Positions 1 to 8,954 are shown, counted from the first letter of the stretch. The stretch: DNA of 64,000 bases from Anaeromyxobacter dehalogenans 2CP-C (GCF_000013385.1 NC_007760.1:1799001-1863000); one strand, 5' to 3'. The notes: generated by a model not told the origin, from the letters alone. Program-made: numbers and translations.

Positions 1-917
1 GCCGCGCCGGCCGCCTCGACGCGCGCCAGCCCCGCCTCGCCGCCCTCCAGGAACGCCGCCTTCCCCAGGATCTCGGCCTCCACCGCGGTCCGGGCCAGCA
101 CCGTCGCCGCGCGGCTCGCCGGGGAGGGGCGGCAGGTGCGCGGGTCGATGAGGTGGTGGTAGCGCCGGCCGCCGGCCTCGAACGCGTGCTCGTAGTCACC
201 GCTGGTGGAGAAGGCGCGGTCGGAGACGTCGAGCGCGGCCATGGCGTCAAGCGGGCCGCCCCGCGGGTCCCGGATGGCGACGTGCCATGGCGCGCCGCCG
301 CGCCGGCCCGCCGCGTACAGGTCCCCGCCGGCCTGGAGCAGGAAGTTCCGGATGCCGAGCGCGCGGAGGCGCCGGGCGGCCCGGTCCACCGCCCAGCCCT
401 TCGCGAGCCCGCCGAGGCCGACCTTCATGCCGGCGCGCAGCAGGCGCGCCTCGCAGCCCGGGCCGCCGCGGCGCGCGCGCAGCTCGAGGCCGCGCCAGCC
501 GACGAGCGCGCAGCGCGCCCGGACCGCCTCGTCGGGCGGGGGCGCCTGCTCGGTGCCGTCGAACCGCCAGAGATCCGACACCGCCGCCCAGGTCGGGTCG
601 AACAGGCCGCCGGTGTCGCGCGCGCCGCGCCGGGCGATCCGGAGCACCTCGCAGAGATCGGCGGGCAGGGCCACCCAGCCGCGGCCGGCGCGGGCGTTGA
701 GCCGGGAGAGCGGCGAGTCGGGCCGCCACTCGTTCATCACGCGATCCACCCGGTCGAAGACCGCGAACGCGGCGTCGATCCCGGCGCGGGCCCGGTCCGG
801 TGGCGCCACCACCGCGACCGTGAGCAGCGTTCCCATCCCGGGGCGCGACTCCCGGAGCTCGGCCTCCGGGGGAGGCGCGAGCGAGAGCAGGGCGAGCAGG
901 GCGGGGAGGGCGAGCAC
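1..917 (-). CDS. apbE: ApbE-family FAD:protein FMN transferase (C-terminus cut by window edge)
   Basis: Transfers FMN from FAD to threonine residues of extracytoplasmic redox proteins (Rnf/Nqr subunits, for example). The reading frame shows the family hallmarks in order: a GMGTLLTV start of the domain, a SRLNARAG segment, FDPTWAAVSDLW, the AGGDLYAAG flavin-binding motif, and STSGDYEH followed by HHLIDPRTCRPS. The start is placed at a GTG at 917, giving a hydrophobic leader (LALPALLALLSLA) that looks like a signal peptide. No ATG exists in frame before the domain, so the start is uncertain. It runs off the left edge. It is divergent from the tetR operon and shares an upstream region containing inverted repeats. 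Confidence 0.88.
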   Translation of the reverse strand, partial: MLALPALLALLSLAPPPEAELRESRPGMGTLLTVAVVAPPDRARAGIDAAFAVFDRVDRVMNEWRPDSPLSRLNARAGRGWVALPADLCEVLRIARRGARDTGGLFDPTWAAVSDLWRFDGTEQAPPPDEAVRARCALVGWRGLELRARRGGPGCEARLLRAGMKVGLGGLAKGWAVDRAARRLRALGIRNFLLQAGGDLYAAGRRGGAPWHVAIRDPRGGPLDAMAALDVSDRAFSTSGDYEHAFEAGGRRYHHLIDPRTCRPSPASRAATVLARTAVEAEILGKAAFLEGGEAGLARVEAAGA

Positions 918-1039
918 GGAGCGCTGGCATATCCGGGGTGCGGGCCGCCCGCCACCGGCCTCGCCGCGCGCGCCCGGCGGCGCGGCCGGCTCGACCGGGT
1001 GCGCCTTGACCGCGCGCGGCGCGATGTCTAGATCCCGGG

Positions 1040-1062
1040 TTCACTCGGTGAATCTGGATTCA
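1040..1062. promoter_or_regulatory. Overlapping inverted repeats upstream of tetR, candidate TetR operator
   Basis: Two perfect, overlapping palindromes lie just 5 bp before the tetR start codon: TTCAC-TCG-GTGAA (1040-1052) and TGAATC-TG-GATTCA (1049-1062). TetR-family regulators usually bind such elements next to their own gene. The site lies between divergent apbE and tetR, so it could affect both. Assignment as operator is inference. Confidence 0.6.
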
Positions 1063-1067
1063 GCGCC

Positions 1068-1676
1068 ATGAGCACGCGTTCCCAGGAGGTCCCCCGGCTG
1101 CGGGAGCGGCTCCGCGAGGAGACGGGGCGGGCCATCCTCGCCGCGGCCGAGCGCGTGTTCGGGGAGGACGGGCTGCACGCGGCGCGGATGGAGCGGATCG
1201 CCGCCGCCGCGGGCGTGGCGGTGGGCACGCTCTACAACCACTTCGCCGATCGCGACGCGCTGGTCGAGGCGCTGTGCCGGGCCGGGCGCGAGGCGCTCCT
1301 CGCGCGCGTGGACGCGGCGCTCGCGGCGGCGCAGGACCGCCCCGCGCGCGACCAGCTCCGCGGCTTCCTGGAGGGCGTGCGCGAGCACGCGATCGCGCGC
1401 GGCCCGTTCCTGGCGGTCCTGGCGCAGGCCGGCGAGGGCCCGGCGCGGGCGCGGCCGCCGGTGACGCTCGACGCCGAGCTGACGCGGCGGGTCGAGGCGA
1501 TCGTCCGGCGCGGGGTGCGCGCGGGCGAGCTCCGGCCGGACGCGCACGGCGTCCACGCGGTCGCGTTCCTTGGGATCGCCCGGGCGCTGGTGGTGCGCAC
1601 GCTCGAGCGGCGGGGGAGCTGGGAGGGGTTCGTGGACGCGGCGCTCGACGCGTTCCTGCGCGGGGCGGGGCGGTGA
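1068..1676 (+). CDS. TetR-family transcriptional regulator
   Basis: A 202-residue repressor with the N-terminal TetR helix-turn-helix at about residues 18-64 (AILAAAERVFGEDGLHAARM, then GVAVGTLYNHFADRDALVEAL) and an alpha-helical C-terminal ligand domain. It is the first gene of an operon with an MFS pump and a membrane-fusion protein. Its stop overlaps the GTG start of the pump by 4 bp, which strongly suggests that it regulates drug efflux and its own synthesis. Overlapping inverted repeats sit immediately upstream. The ligand cannot be read from the sequence. Confidence 0.93.
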   Translation: MSTRSQEVPRLRERLREETGRAILAAAERVFGEDGLHAARMERIAAAAGVAVGTLYNHFADRDALVEALCRAGREALLARVDAALAAAQDRPARDQLRGFLEGVREHAIARGPFLAVLAQAGEGPARARPPVTLDAELTRRVEAIVRRGVRAGELRPDAHGVHAVAFLGIARALVVRTLERRGSWEGFVDAALDAFLRGAGR

Positions 1677-3262
1677 GCGCCGCGCGGCCGCCCACCAACA
1701 AGTGGCTGGTGACCGTGTCGGTCACCTTCGGCACGCTCATGGGCGCCATCGACGCGTCCATCGTGAACGTGGCGCTGCCGCAGATCCGCGGCGCGGTCGG
1801 CGCGACGGTGCAGGAGATCACCTGGATCACCACCGGCTTCGCCATCGCCACGGTGATCGTCATGCCGCTGACCGCGTTCCTGGGCCGGCTGTTCGGCCAG
1901 AAGCGCGTCTACATGGCCTGCCTGCTGGTGTTCGTGGCGGGCTCGGCGCTGTGCGGGATGGCCTCGAACCTCGGCCAGGTGGTCGCGTTCCGGGCCATCC
2001 AGGGGCTCGGCGCGGGCGCGCTGCAGCCCACCGAGCAGGCCATCCTGCGCCAGACCTTCCCGCCCAAGGAGCAGGGCATGGCCATGGCGCTGTTCGCGAT
2101 GGCCGTGATGGTCGGGCCCGCCATCGGCCCGACGCTGGGCGGCTACATCGTGGACGACTTCCACTGGTCCTGGATCTTCTTCATCAACCTGCCGGTGGGC
2201 GCGCTCGGCCTGTTCATGGTCTGGCGCTTCGTGCACGAGCCGGAGGACATCCGCGCCGCGAACGCGGCGGCCGCGGCCGAGCAGCGCCGGAACATGGACT
2301 GGCTCGGCATCGCGCTGCTCGCGGTCGGGCTGGCCACGCTCCAGTACTTCCTGGAGGAGGGCCAGCGGGACGACTGGTTCGAGTCGCGCACCATCACCGC
2401 GGTGGCCGCGGTCGCGGCGCTGGCGCTGGCGCTGTTCGTGTGGCGCGAGCTGGTGGCGAAGGTGCCGGCCGTGAACCTGCGGCTGTTCCGCGACACGGTG
2501 TTCACCTCCGGCACGGTGATCGGCGCGGTCATGTTCGCGATCCTGATGGCGAGCATGTTCCTGCTGCCGCTCTTCATGCAGGAGCTGCTCGGCTTCACCG
2601 CCATGCAGTCCGGGCTCGCGCTGATGCCGCGCGTGCTCGTGATGATGCTGGTCACGCCCGTGGTCGGCCGGCTCTACTCGCGCGTCTCGCCGCGGCTGCT
2701 GGTGGCCATCGGCGTGGTGCTGGTGTCGCTCGGCTCCTTCGACGTCTCCCGCATCACGCTGGAGAGCACCTCCTCCGGCATCGTCCACGCCATCCTGATC
2801 CAGGGCGTGGGCTTCAGCTTCCTGTTCGTCCCCCTCACCACCGCCGCGCTCTCCAACGTCCCGCGCGCCCGGCTGGCGGACGCGACCGGGCTGAACTCGC
2901 TGCTCCGCCAGGTGGGGGCGTCGATGGGCCTCGCCGTCTTCGCGACGCTGCTCGAGCGCTCCGGCGTCCACGCCCGCGCCGCGGTCGCGAGCCACCTCAC
3001 CCCGGACCGGCCCGAGGTGCAGGAGCGGCTCGCGCAGCTCGGCGCCTTCTTCGCCCAGCGGGGCTTCGACCCGGTGTCGGCCCGCGAGGCGGCGCTCCGG
3101 GCGCTGGACGGCGTCGTCCGCAAGCAGTCGATGGTGATCGCCTTCGAGCAGGTGCTGTTCGTCACGGGGCTCCTGTTCCTGTGCGTGCTCCCGCTGCTCT
3201 ACTTCCTCAAGGTGAACCGGCACGGACCGAACGAGAAGGTCCACGTCGAGATGGAGCCGTGA
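1673..3262 (+). CDS. DHA2-family MFS multidrug efflux transporter (EmrB-like)
   Basis: A 529-residue inner-membrane drug:proton antiporter of the 14-helix DHA2 type. It has the early motif MGAIDASIVNVALPQI, WITTGF in helix 2, the GRLFGQKRVY loop, and the antiporter motif C (GPAIGPTLGGY) followed by WSWIFFINLPVG. The GTG start at 1673 overlaps the tetR stop (GTGA). The next gene is the matching periplasmic adaptor, so the two form an EmrA/EmrB-type pump. No outer-membrane TolC-like partner is encoded here, so that part would have to come from elsewhere in the genome. Confidence 0.93.
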   Translation: MSAARPPTNKWLVTVSVTFGTLMGAIDASIVNVALPQIRGAVGATVQEITWITTGFAIATVIVMPLTAFLGRLFGQKRVYMACLLVFVAGSALCGMASNLGQVVAFRAIQGLGAGALQPTEQAILRQTFPPKEQGMAMALFAMAVMVGPAIGPTLGGYIVDDFHWSWIFFINLPVGALGLFMVWRFVHEPEDIRAANAAAAAEQRRNMDWLGIALLAVGLATLQYFLEEGQRDDWFESRTITAVAAVAALALALFVWRELVAKVPAVNLRLFRDTVFTSGTVIGAVMFAILMASMFLLPLFMQELLGFTAMQSGLALMPRVLVMMLVTPVVGRLYSRVSPRLLVAIGVVLVSLGSFDVSRITLESTSSGIVHAILIQGVGFSFLFVPLTTAALSNVPRARLADATGLNSLLRQVGASMGLAVFATLLERSGVHARAAVASHLTPDRPEVQERLAQLGAFFAQRGFDPVSAREAALRALDGVVRKQSMVIAFEQVLFVTGLLFLCVLPLLYFLKVNRHGPNEKVHVEMEP

Positions 3263-3264
3263 CC

Positions 3265-4311
3265 ATGACCCCTCCCGCCGATCCGAAGCTCCACGAGGTC
3301 CGCGCGCCGCCCGCGCCCGCGGAGGCCGCTGCGCGCCCGGGCGGCCGGCGCCGCGTGGTGGTGGGCGCCGGCCTGGTCGCGGTGGTGATCGCGCTGGCGC
3401 TCGGCGCGCACGCGCTCCTGACGCGCGGCGAGGAGAGCACCGACGACGCGCAGGTCGAGGCCGACGTCGTCGCGATCGCGCCGCGGGTGGCGGGCCCGGT
3501 CGCCGAGGTGCTGGTGGCGGACAACGCCCAGGTGCGGCAGGGGCAGCCGCTGGTCCGCATCGACCCGGCCGACTACCAGGTCCGCGTGCGCCAGGCCGAG
3601 GCCGAGCTGGCGACGGCCCAGGCCCAGGCGGCCGCCGCGGAGGCGCAGGTGTCGGTCGCGCGCGCCGGGGTGACCCGCGCCGAGGCCGAGGCGGAGAAGG
3701 CCGCGCTCGACCTGCGCCGCGCGGAGGAGCTGAAGGCCGGCGACGCCATCGCCGCCGAGCGCTACGACGCGACCCGCATCGCCGGGGCCACCGCGCGCGC
3801 CGGCGCCGGCGCGAACCGGGCGCAGTACGCGGCCGCGCTCGCCAGCGGCGAGCTGGCGAGGGCCCGGGTGAAGGCGGCGCAGGCCGCGGTGGACCTGGCC
3901 CGCCTGCAGCTCTCCTACACCGAGGTGCGCGCGCCCGCCTCCGGCCGCGTCTCGCGCCTCGCCGCGCGGGTGGGGCAGATCGTGCAGCCGGCCCAGAGCC
4001 TCGGGCAGCTCGTGCCCGACCGGACCTACGTGGTCGCGAACTTCAAGGAGACGCAGACCGGCGACATCCGCCCCGGCCAGCCGGTGGACGTCGAGATCGA
4101 CGCGTACGGCGGGCGCACGCTCCACGGGAAGGTGGAGAGCATCTCCGGCGGCACCGGCGCGCGGTTCGCCCTGCTGCCGCCGGACAACGCCTCCGGGAAC
4201 TTCGTCAAGGTGGTCGAGCGCGTCCCGGTCCGGATCGCCTGGGACGCGGTGCCGGCGGACCTGCCGCTGCGGGCCGGCCTGTCTGCCTTCGTGACCGTGC
4301 ACACGAGGTAG
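3265..4311 (+). CDS. HlyD/EmrA-family membrane fusion protein
   Basis: Periplasmic adaptor of 348 residues for the preceding MFS pump. It has a cytoplasmic N-terminus, one transmembrane segment at about 31-50 (VVVGAGLVAVVIALALGAHA), a biotinyl-lipoyl half (VAPRVAGPV-like IAPRVAGPVAEVLV, NAQVRQGQPLVRI), an Ala/Glu-rich coiled-coil hairpin at about 95-205, then the second lipoyl half and beta-barrel (YTEVRAPASGRVSRL, VANFKETQ). The ATG at 3265 follows the pump stop by two bases; an in-frame GTG at 3259 overlapping the stop is an alternative start. Confidence 0.92.
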   Translation: MTPPADPKLHEVRAPPAPAEAAARPGGRRRVVVGAGLVAVVIALALGAHALLTRGEESTDDAQVEADVVAIAPRVAGPVAEVLVADNAQVRQGQPLVRIDPADYQVRVRQAEAELATAQAQAAAAEAQVSVARAGVTRAEAEAEKAALDLRRAEELKAGDAIAAERYDATRIAGATARAGAGANRAQYAAALASGELARARVKAAQAAVDLARLQLSYTEVRAPASGRVSRLAARVGQIVQPAQSLGQLVPDRTYVVANFKETQTGDIRPGQPVDVEIDAYGGRTLHGKVESISGGTGARFALLPPDNASGNFVKVVERVPVRIAWDAVPADLPLRAGLSAFVTVHTR

Positions 4312-4399
4312 GACGAGGGCTGCGGGGTCGCCCCGCCGCCGCGCCGCCGGCGCCCGCACACCCGCCCACCCGCGGGCCGGTGAGACATCGGCCGATTTC

Positions 4400-4427
4400 T
4401 GGACGGGTCCCCTCCGGCTGCTACGGT
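4400..4427 (+). promoter_or_regulatory. Putative promoter of ftsB-like gene and GGDEF gene
   Basis: TGGACG (4400-4405), a 16-bp spacer and TACGGT (4422-4427) lie 17 bp before the FtsB-like start. The match to the sigma-70 consensus is partial; it is the best candidate in the 133-bp gap. Confidence 0.35.
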
Positions 4428-4444
4428 CGCGGCGAGGCAGCCGA

Positions 4445-4744
4445 ATGGCCGTGACGCGCGGACGCAGGTGGGGCGTGTACGTGGGGGTCGTCGCCTTGCT
4501 GGCGGCCCTCTCCGCCGCCGATCCGTCCGGCCTCCGCAAGCACCTGCGCCTCGCCGGCGAGGTGGACCAGATGCGCGCCGAGAACGAGCGCCTCGCCGGC
4601 GAGAACGCGCGCCTCGCGCGCGAGGTCCGGGCGCTCCGCTCCGAGCCGGCCGCGCTCGAGCGCGCCGTGCGCGAGGAGCTCCGCTACATCCGTCCCGGCG
4701 AGCGCGTGTACTGGCTCGGCGCCGAGCGCGGAGGGGCCCCGTGA
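4445..4744 (+). CDS. FtsB/DivIC-like septum formation initiator protein
   Basis: A 99-residue bitopic membrane protein of the FtsB/DivIC type, which in other bacteria bridges FtsL and FtsQ in the divisome. A single membrane segment (about residues 9-25) is followed by a heptad-patterned coiled coil (about 35-68, VDQMRAENERLAGENARLAR), and the C-terminus carries the family ending EELRYIRPGERVYWL. Size is normal. Its stop overlaps the GTG start of a diguanylate cyclase gene, so the two are cotranscribed; whether that couples c-di-GMP to division is unknown. Confidence 0.85.
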   Translation: MAVTRGRRWGVYVGVVALLAALSAADPSGLRKHLRLAGEVDQMRAENERLAGENARLAREVRALRSEPAALERAVREELRYIRPGERVYWLGAERGGAP

Positions 4745-7035
4745 GCGAGCCGCTCCCCGCGCTGCCGCCGGTGCGCGCGCCGGTGGGCGCGACGCCCACG
4801 GTGCGCCGCCGGCTGGCGCTGCAGCGCTCGCGGCCGCTGCTCATCCGCGCGTACGCGCTCCTGCTCGGCGAGGCCGGGCTGGCCGGCCCCATCGCCCGCC
4901 GCCGGGCGGCGCGCTTCGCGGTGCGCAGCCTGCCGGCGCTGGTCACGGTGGCGGTGGGCGCGCTCGTGGCGCTGCGCGGGTTCGAGTCGGCCGCGGGGTG
5001 GGCGCAGGTGGCCGCGATGGCGGTGCTGGCGGTCGCGCTCGGCGCGCTGGTGTGGCGCCGGGTGGCGCGCGCGGCCGCCGGGGAGCAGGCGGGCTACCGC
5101 GAGCAGCTCGAGCTGGGCTCGCTGTTCGTGGTGGCCGCGTACGCGGTCGCGCAGAGCGCGAGCTTCGGGCACGCGGAGTCGGCGTTCCAGCCGGTGGTCT
5201 ACCTGGTGATGGCGTTCCTGGTGGCGTTCCTCGCCCCGGGCGTCGGCGCCGGGCTGGTGGCGCTGGCGGTGACGCTCGAGGCGCTGCTGTGGGCCGGGCG
5301 CGGCGCGCGGGTCGCGGAGCTGCCCGAGGCGGTGGTGCACGCCGGGTTCGTCACGGTGTTCGCGGTGCTCTACTACGCGGTGCTGGCCGGGCAGGTCGCG
5401 GCCAGCCGGCGCGACGAGCGGCTCGCCATCGAGCGGCGGATGAAGGAGATCGACCACCTGGCGCGCGCGTTCCGGCTGAGCGTGGCGGCGCCGGACGACG
5501 CGCAGGATCCGGCCGAGCGCGAGCGCCGCTGGAGCGAGGGCGCGGTCATCGAGGTCGAGGCGGCCGTGGGCGGGGCGCTCGAGGTCGCGGTGGCCGCCCT
5601 GCGCTGCCACACCTGCGCGCTGTTCTGGCTGAGCGAGGACGAGAAGACGCTCACGCTGCTCGACTGCCGCTCGCCCAGCGAGGCGGTGGGCCGCGAGCCG
5701 CTGCCGGCCGGCGAGGGCCCGCTCGGCGGCGCGGTGCGGCGGCGCTCCCCGGTGCGGCTCCACGGCGAGGTGAAGGCCGTCAGCTACTACGCCGACGGCA
5801 CGCGGCCGAAGGCGCTGCTGGCCGCGCCGCTGGTGGACCCGCGCGGCGGCCACGTCCGCGGCGTGGTGCTGGTGGACCGGATGGAGCCGACGCCGTTCAC
5901 CGAGGCCGAGGAGAAGCTCCTCGTCACGCTCGCCGCCGAGATCCTGCGGGCGGTCGGCGCCGAGCGGCTGATGAAGGACGTCCGCCAGACGCGCGCCGAG
6001 GTGGACCGGTTCTACCGCTCCATCGAGCGGCTGAACCGCACCCGCAAGCTCTCCGAGGTCTACGACGCGCTGGTGGGCGTGGCCTCGGAGATGGTGACGG
6101 TGGACTTCGCCGCGGTCGCGCTGCGCGACGAGGTGGATCCGTCCAAGGTGCGCGTGGTCCGGGTGGCGGGCGGGGAGGGGGAGCGCACCGGCGCGGCCGG
6201 CCTCGACGACCTGGAGTTCGCCATGGGCGACGGGTGCCTCGTCTCCTCGGCCATCAAGATCGACGACGTGCTCCCGGTGAACGCGCTCGACCCCGCCAAG
6301 ACGCGGGTGTTCGGCGCGGTGTGCCTGCGCGGCCTCGCCTCGCTCAAGATCTTCCCGCTCAAGGTCGGCGAGCGCTCCATCGGCGCGCTGGTGGTGGGCG
6401 CGAAGCGCGCCGGCGCCTACGGCCGCGACGCGGTCCAGCAGCTGCTCGTCATCTCCATGCACGCGGCGCAGTCCATCGACCGCGCCCGCCTGTTCGACCA
6501 GACCGAGCGCCTCGCCACCACCGACGGCCTCACCGGCCTCACCAACCACCGCACCTTCCAGGAGCGGCTGGACGCGCACCTGGGCCAGGCGCAGCGCTAC
6601 GGGAAGCGGACCTCGCTGCTGCTCTGCGACATCGACCACTTCAAGTCGGTGAACGACACCTACGGCCACCCGGTGGGGGACCAGGTGCTGCGCGGGGTGG
6701 CGAGGACGCTGGCGCGGGCGGCGCGCGGCACCGACGTGGTGGCGCGCTACGGCGGCGAGGAGTTCGCCATCGTCATGCCGGAGACCGACACCGGCGGCGC
6801 GATGGTGATCGCCGAGCGCATCCGCGAGAAGGTCGGCCAGCTCGTCTTCGAGACCGAGCAGGGTCCCCTCAAGGTCACGCTGTCGCTGGGGGTCGCGACG
6901 TTCCCCGACGACGGCGGCCAGAAGCCGGCGCTGATCGAGCGCGCCGACGCCTGCCTCTACCACGCCAAGCGGCACGGCCGGAACCAGAGCGTCTCGGCGG
7001 CCAGCCTGCGCGCCCCTCGCCGCGCCGCGGTGTGA
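4741..7035 (+). CDS. Membrane GAF-GAF-GGDEF diguanylate cyclase
   Basis: A 764-residue protein that should make cyclic di-GMP. An N-terminal part of several hydrophobic helices (about 60-215) is followed by two GAF-like sensory regions (about 255-410 and 430-590, with short coiled linkers) and a C-terminal GGDEF domain. The catalytic signature is GGEEF at residues 671-675, and an intact RxxD product-inhibition site (RGTD, 662-665) sits five residues before it, so an active, feedback-inhibited cyclase is expected. The substrate-binding TDGLTGLTNHR and CDIDHFKSVNDTYGH segments are intact. Start GTG overlaps the ftsB-like stop by 4 bp. Confidence 0.92.
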   Translation: MSEPLPALPPVRAPVGATPTVRRRLALQRSRPLLIRAYALLLGEAGLAGPIARRRAARFAVRSLPALVTVAVGALVALRGFESAAGWAQVAAMAVLAVALGALVWRRVARAAAGEQAGYREQLELGSLFVVAAYAVAQSASFGHAESAFQPVVYLVMAFLVAFLAPGVGAGLVALAVTLEALLWAGRGARVAELPEAVVHAGFVTVFAVLYYAVLAGQVAASRRDERLAIERRMKEIDHLARAFRLSVAAPDDAQDPAERERRWSEGAVIEVEAAVGGALEVAVAALRCHTCALFWLSEDEKTLTLLDCRSPSEAVGREPLPAGEGPLGGAVRRRSPVRLHGEVKAVSYYADGTRPKALLAAPLVDPRGGHVRGVVLVDRMEPTPFTEAEEKLLVTLAAEILRAVGAERLMKDVRQTRAEVDRFYRSIERLNRTRKLSEVYDALVGVASEMVTVDFAAVALRDEVDPSKVRVVRVAGGEGERTGAAGLDDLEFAMGDGCLVSSAIKIDDVLPVNALDPAKTRVFGAVCLRGLASLKIFPLKVGERSIGALVVGAKRAGAYGRDAVQQLLVISMHAAQSIDRARLFDQTERLATTDGLTGLTNHRTFQERLDAHLGQAQRYGKRTSLLLCDIDHFKSVNDTYGHPVGDQVLRGVARTLARAARGTDVVARYGGEEFAIVMPETDTGGAMVIAERIREKVGQLVFETEQGPLKVTLSLGVATFPDDGGQKPALIERADACLYHAKRHGRNQSVSAASLRAPRRAAV

Positions 7036-7135
7036 GGGCGGGCCTCCGCGGCGGTGGCCGGCCCCGCCCGCGCCCTGCTAGACTTCGGTCCGCGCCGCCC
7101 GTCCCCCGGGCGGCCTCGCCCGGAGCCGCCCAGGC

Positions 7136-8458
7136 TTGAAAAAGAACTTCGTCCTCGACACCAACGTCCTGCTCCACGATCCGCGCAGCATCTTCGGCTT
7201 CGGAGACAACGACGTCGTCATCCCCATCTACGTGATCGAGGAGGTCGACAACTTCAAGCGCGACCTCTCGACGCTCGGCCGCAACGCGCGCCAGGTCTCG
7301 CGCTCGCTCGACGAGTTCCGCGCCCGGGGCAAGCTGCGCGAGGGCGTGCCCATCGGCGACGCCCACGGGCACCTCCGCGTGCTGGTGGCGGAGCACAAGC
7401 TCCCGCACGGCGTCGGGAACGGCCACACCATCGACGACCAGATCCTGGCGGTGGCGCTGGAGCTGGCGCAGCGCGAGCAGGACACCCCCACCGTCTTCGT
7501 CACCAAGGACACCAACCTCCGCATCCGCGCCGACGCGCTCGGGCTCCACGCCGAGGACTACGACGTCGAGGGCGTGGTGCTCGACGAGCTGTGGAGCGGC
7601 AGCTCGGTGCTGGACGTCTCGCCGGAGGACGTGAACGCGTTCTACGCGGGCGGCGCGCTGCCGGCGGAGGAGGGGCGCGAGCCGCCCCCGCCGAACGCGT
7701 TCGTGGTGCTGCGCGATCGCACCAACCCGCAGCACTCGGCGGTGGGGAAGTACAGCGCCTCGAAGCAGGCGTACGTGCCGCTCATCAAGACGCCGAAGGA
7801 GGGCGTCTGGGGGATCCGGCCGCGCAACAAGGAGCAGTCGTTCGCGCTCGACCTGCTGCTCAACGACGAGGTGCGCCTGGTCACCATCGTCGGCAAGGCC
7901 GGCACCGGCAAGACGCTGCTCGCCATCGCCGCCGGCCTGCAGAAGACCATGGAGGACGGCGTCTACCAGAAGATGCTGGTCTCCCGGCCGATCTTCCCGC
8001 TGGGCCGCGACCTCGGCTACCTGCCGGGCTCGGTGGAGGAGAAGCTCAACCCCTGGATGCAGCCGATCTTCGACAACGTCGAGTACCTCATGAACCTGTC
8101 GCGCTCGGAGAAGAAGGCCGGGCGCGGGTACCACGAGCTGCTCGACCTGGGCATCCTCGAGATCGAGCCGCTCACGTACATCCGCGGCCGCTCGATCCCC
8201 AACCAGTTCATCATCGTGGACGAGGCGCAGAACCTGACGCCGCACGAGGTGAAGACCATCATCACGCGCGTCGGCGACGGGACCAAGATCGTCCTCACCG
8301 GCGACCCGTACCAGATCGACAATCCCTACGTGGACCAGACCAACAACGGCCTCATCCACGTGGTGAACCGCTTCATGCACGAGCGGCTGGCCGGGCACAT
8401 CACGCTGGAGAAGGGCGAGCGCAGCCCGCTCGCGGAGCTCGCTGCGAATCTATTGTAA
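7136..8458 (+). CDS. PIN domain-PhoH ATPase fusion protein (YlaK type)
   Basis: A 440-residue fusion of an N-terminal PIN ribonuclease-like domain (residues 1-130; FVLDTNVLLHD and a TKDTNLRIRA segment with the conserved acidic residues) and a C-terminal PhoH-like ATPase. Walker A is GKAGTGKT at about 253-260, Walker B is FIIVDEAQNL, and the sensor segment is KIVLTGDP. This architecture is shared with Bacillus YlaK and mycobacterial PhoH2, an RNA helicase/RNase. A TTG codon is the only suitable start before the PIN motif. A tandem repeat block begins two bases after the stop codon. Confidence 0.92.
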   Translation: MKKNFVLDTNVLLHDPRSIFGFGDNDVVIPIYVIEEVDNFKRDLSTLGRNARQVSRSLDEFRARGKLREGVPIGDAHGHLRVLVAEHKLPHGVGNGHTIDDQILAVALELAQREQDTPTVFVTKDTNLRIRADALGLHAEDYDVEGVVLDELWSGSSVLDVSPEDVNAFYAGGALPAEEGREPPPPNAFVVLRDRTNPQHSAVGKYSASKQAYVPLIKTPKEGVWGIRPRNKEQSFALDLLLNDEVRLVTIVGKAGTGKTLLAIAAGLQKTMEDGVYQKMLVSRPIFPLGRDLGYLPGSVEEKLNPWMQPIFDNVEYLMNLSRSEKKAGRGYHELLDLGILEIEPLTYIRGRSIPNQFIIVDEAQNLTPHEVKTIITRVGDGTKIVLTGDPYQIDNPYVDQTNNGLIHVVNRFMHERLAGHITLEKGERSPLAELAANLL

Positions 8459-8460
8459 CG

Positions 8461-8935
8461 GGGCTGCGCCCCGCCCCACGGAGCGGAGCTCCGCGGGGCC
8501 CCACCCTGCTGCGCGGGGCCCGTGACCTCGCGCGCCCGCCTTCGCGGGCTCGCGCGCGGTCCCCGCGGGCGCGCCTGACGGCGCGCGGTCAGGGCCGCGA
8601 TCGACTCGTTCCGGGCTGCGCCCCGCCCCACGGAGCGGAGCTCCGCGGGGCCCCACCCTGCTGCGCGGGTCCCGTGACCTCGCGCGCCCGCCTTCGCGGG
8701 CTCGCGCGCGGTCCCCGCGGGCGCGCCTGACGGCGCGCGGTCAGGGCCGCGATCGACTCGTTCCGGGCTGCGCCGCGCCCCACGGAGCGGAGCTCCGCGG
8801 GCCCCACCCTGCTGCGCGGGTCCCGTGACCTCGCGCGCCCGCCTTCGCGGGCTCGCGCGCGGTCCCCGCGGGCGCGCCTGACGGCGCGCGGTCAGGGCCG
8901 CGATCGACTCGTTCCGGGCTGCGCCGCGCTCCACC
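8461..8935. repeat. Three tandem copies of a 152-bp structured repeat plus a partial fourth
   Basis: Units span 8461-8612 (152 bp), 8613-8764 (152 bp) and 8765-8915 (151 bp), followed by about 20 bp of a fourth copy. The copies differ at only a few positions. Each unit contains a 12-bp palindrome (GCGGAGCTCCGC, 8483-8494 in unit 1), a hairpin GCCCGC-CTTC-GCGGGC (8534-8549), and a hairpin CCTGAC...GTCAGG (8574-8593). The block fills nearly the whole 496-bp gap between the PhoH-like gene and the DUF493 gene. Open frames across it shift from copy to copy because 152 is not a multiple of three, so it is probably not coding. Confidence 0.93.
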
Positions 8936-8954
8936 CGCGGATAGGTTGCTCCCG

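Noticed and set aside
247-1044. A 265-codon minus-strand frame starting with ATG in the apbE region
   Set aside because: It is the wrong frame; the neighbouring minus frame gives all ApbE motifs although it lacks an ATG start.
8326-8934. A 202-codon minus-strand frame through the tandem repeats
   Set aside because: The repeat length is not a multiple of three, so each unit is read in another frame; no ribosome site and no family likeness.
8461-8935. CRISPR array
   Set aside because: The units are 152 bp and directly adjacent, with no unique spacers between short repeats, and no cas genes are present.
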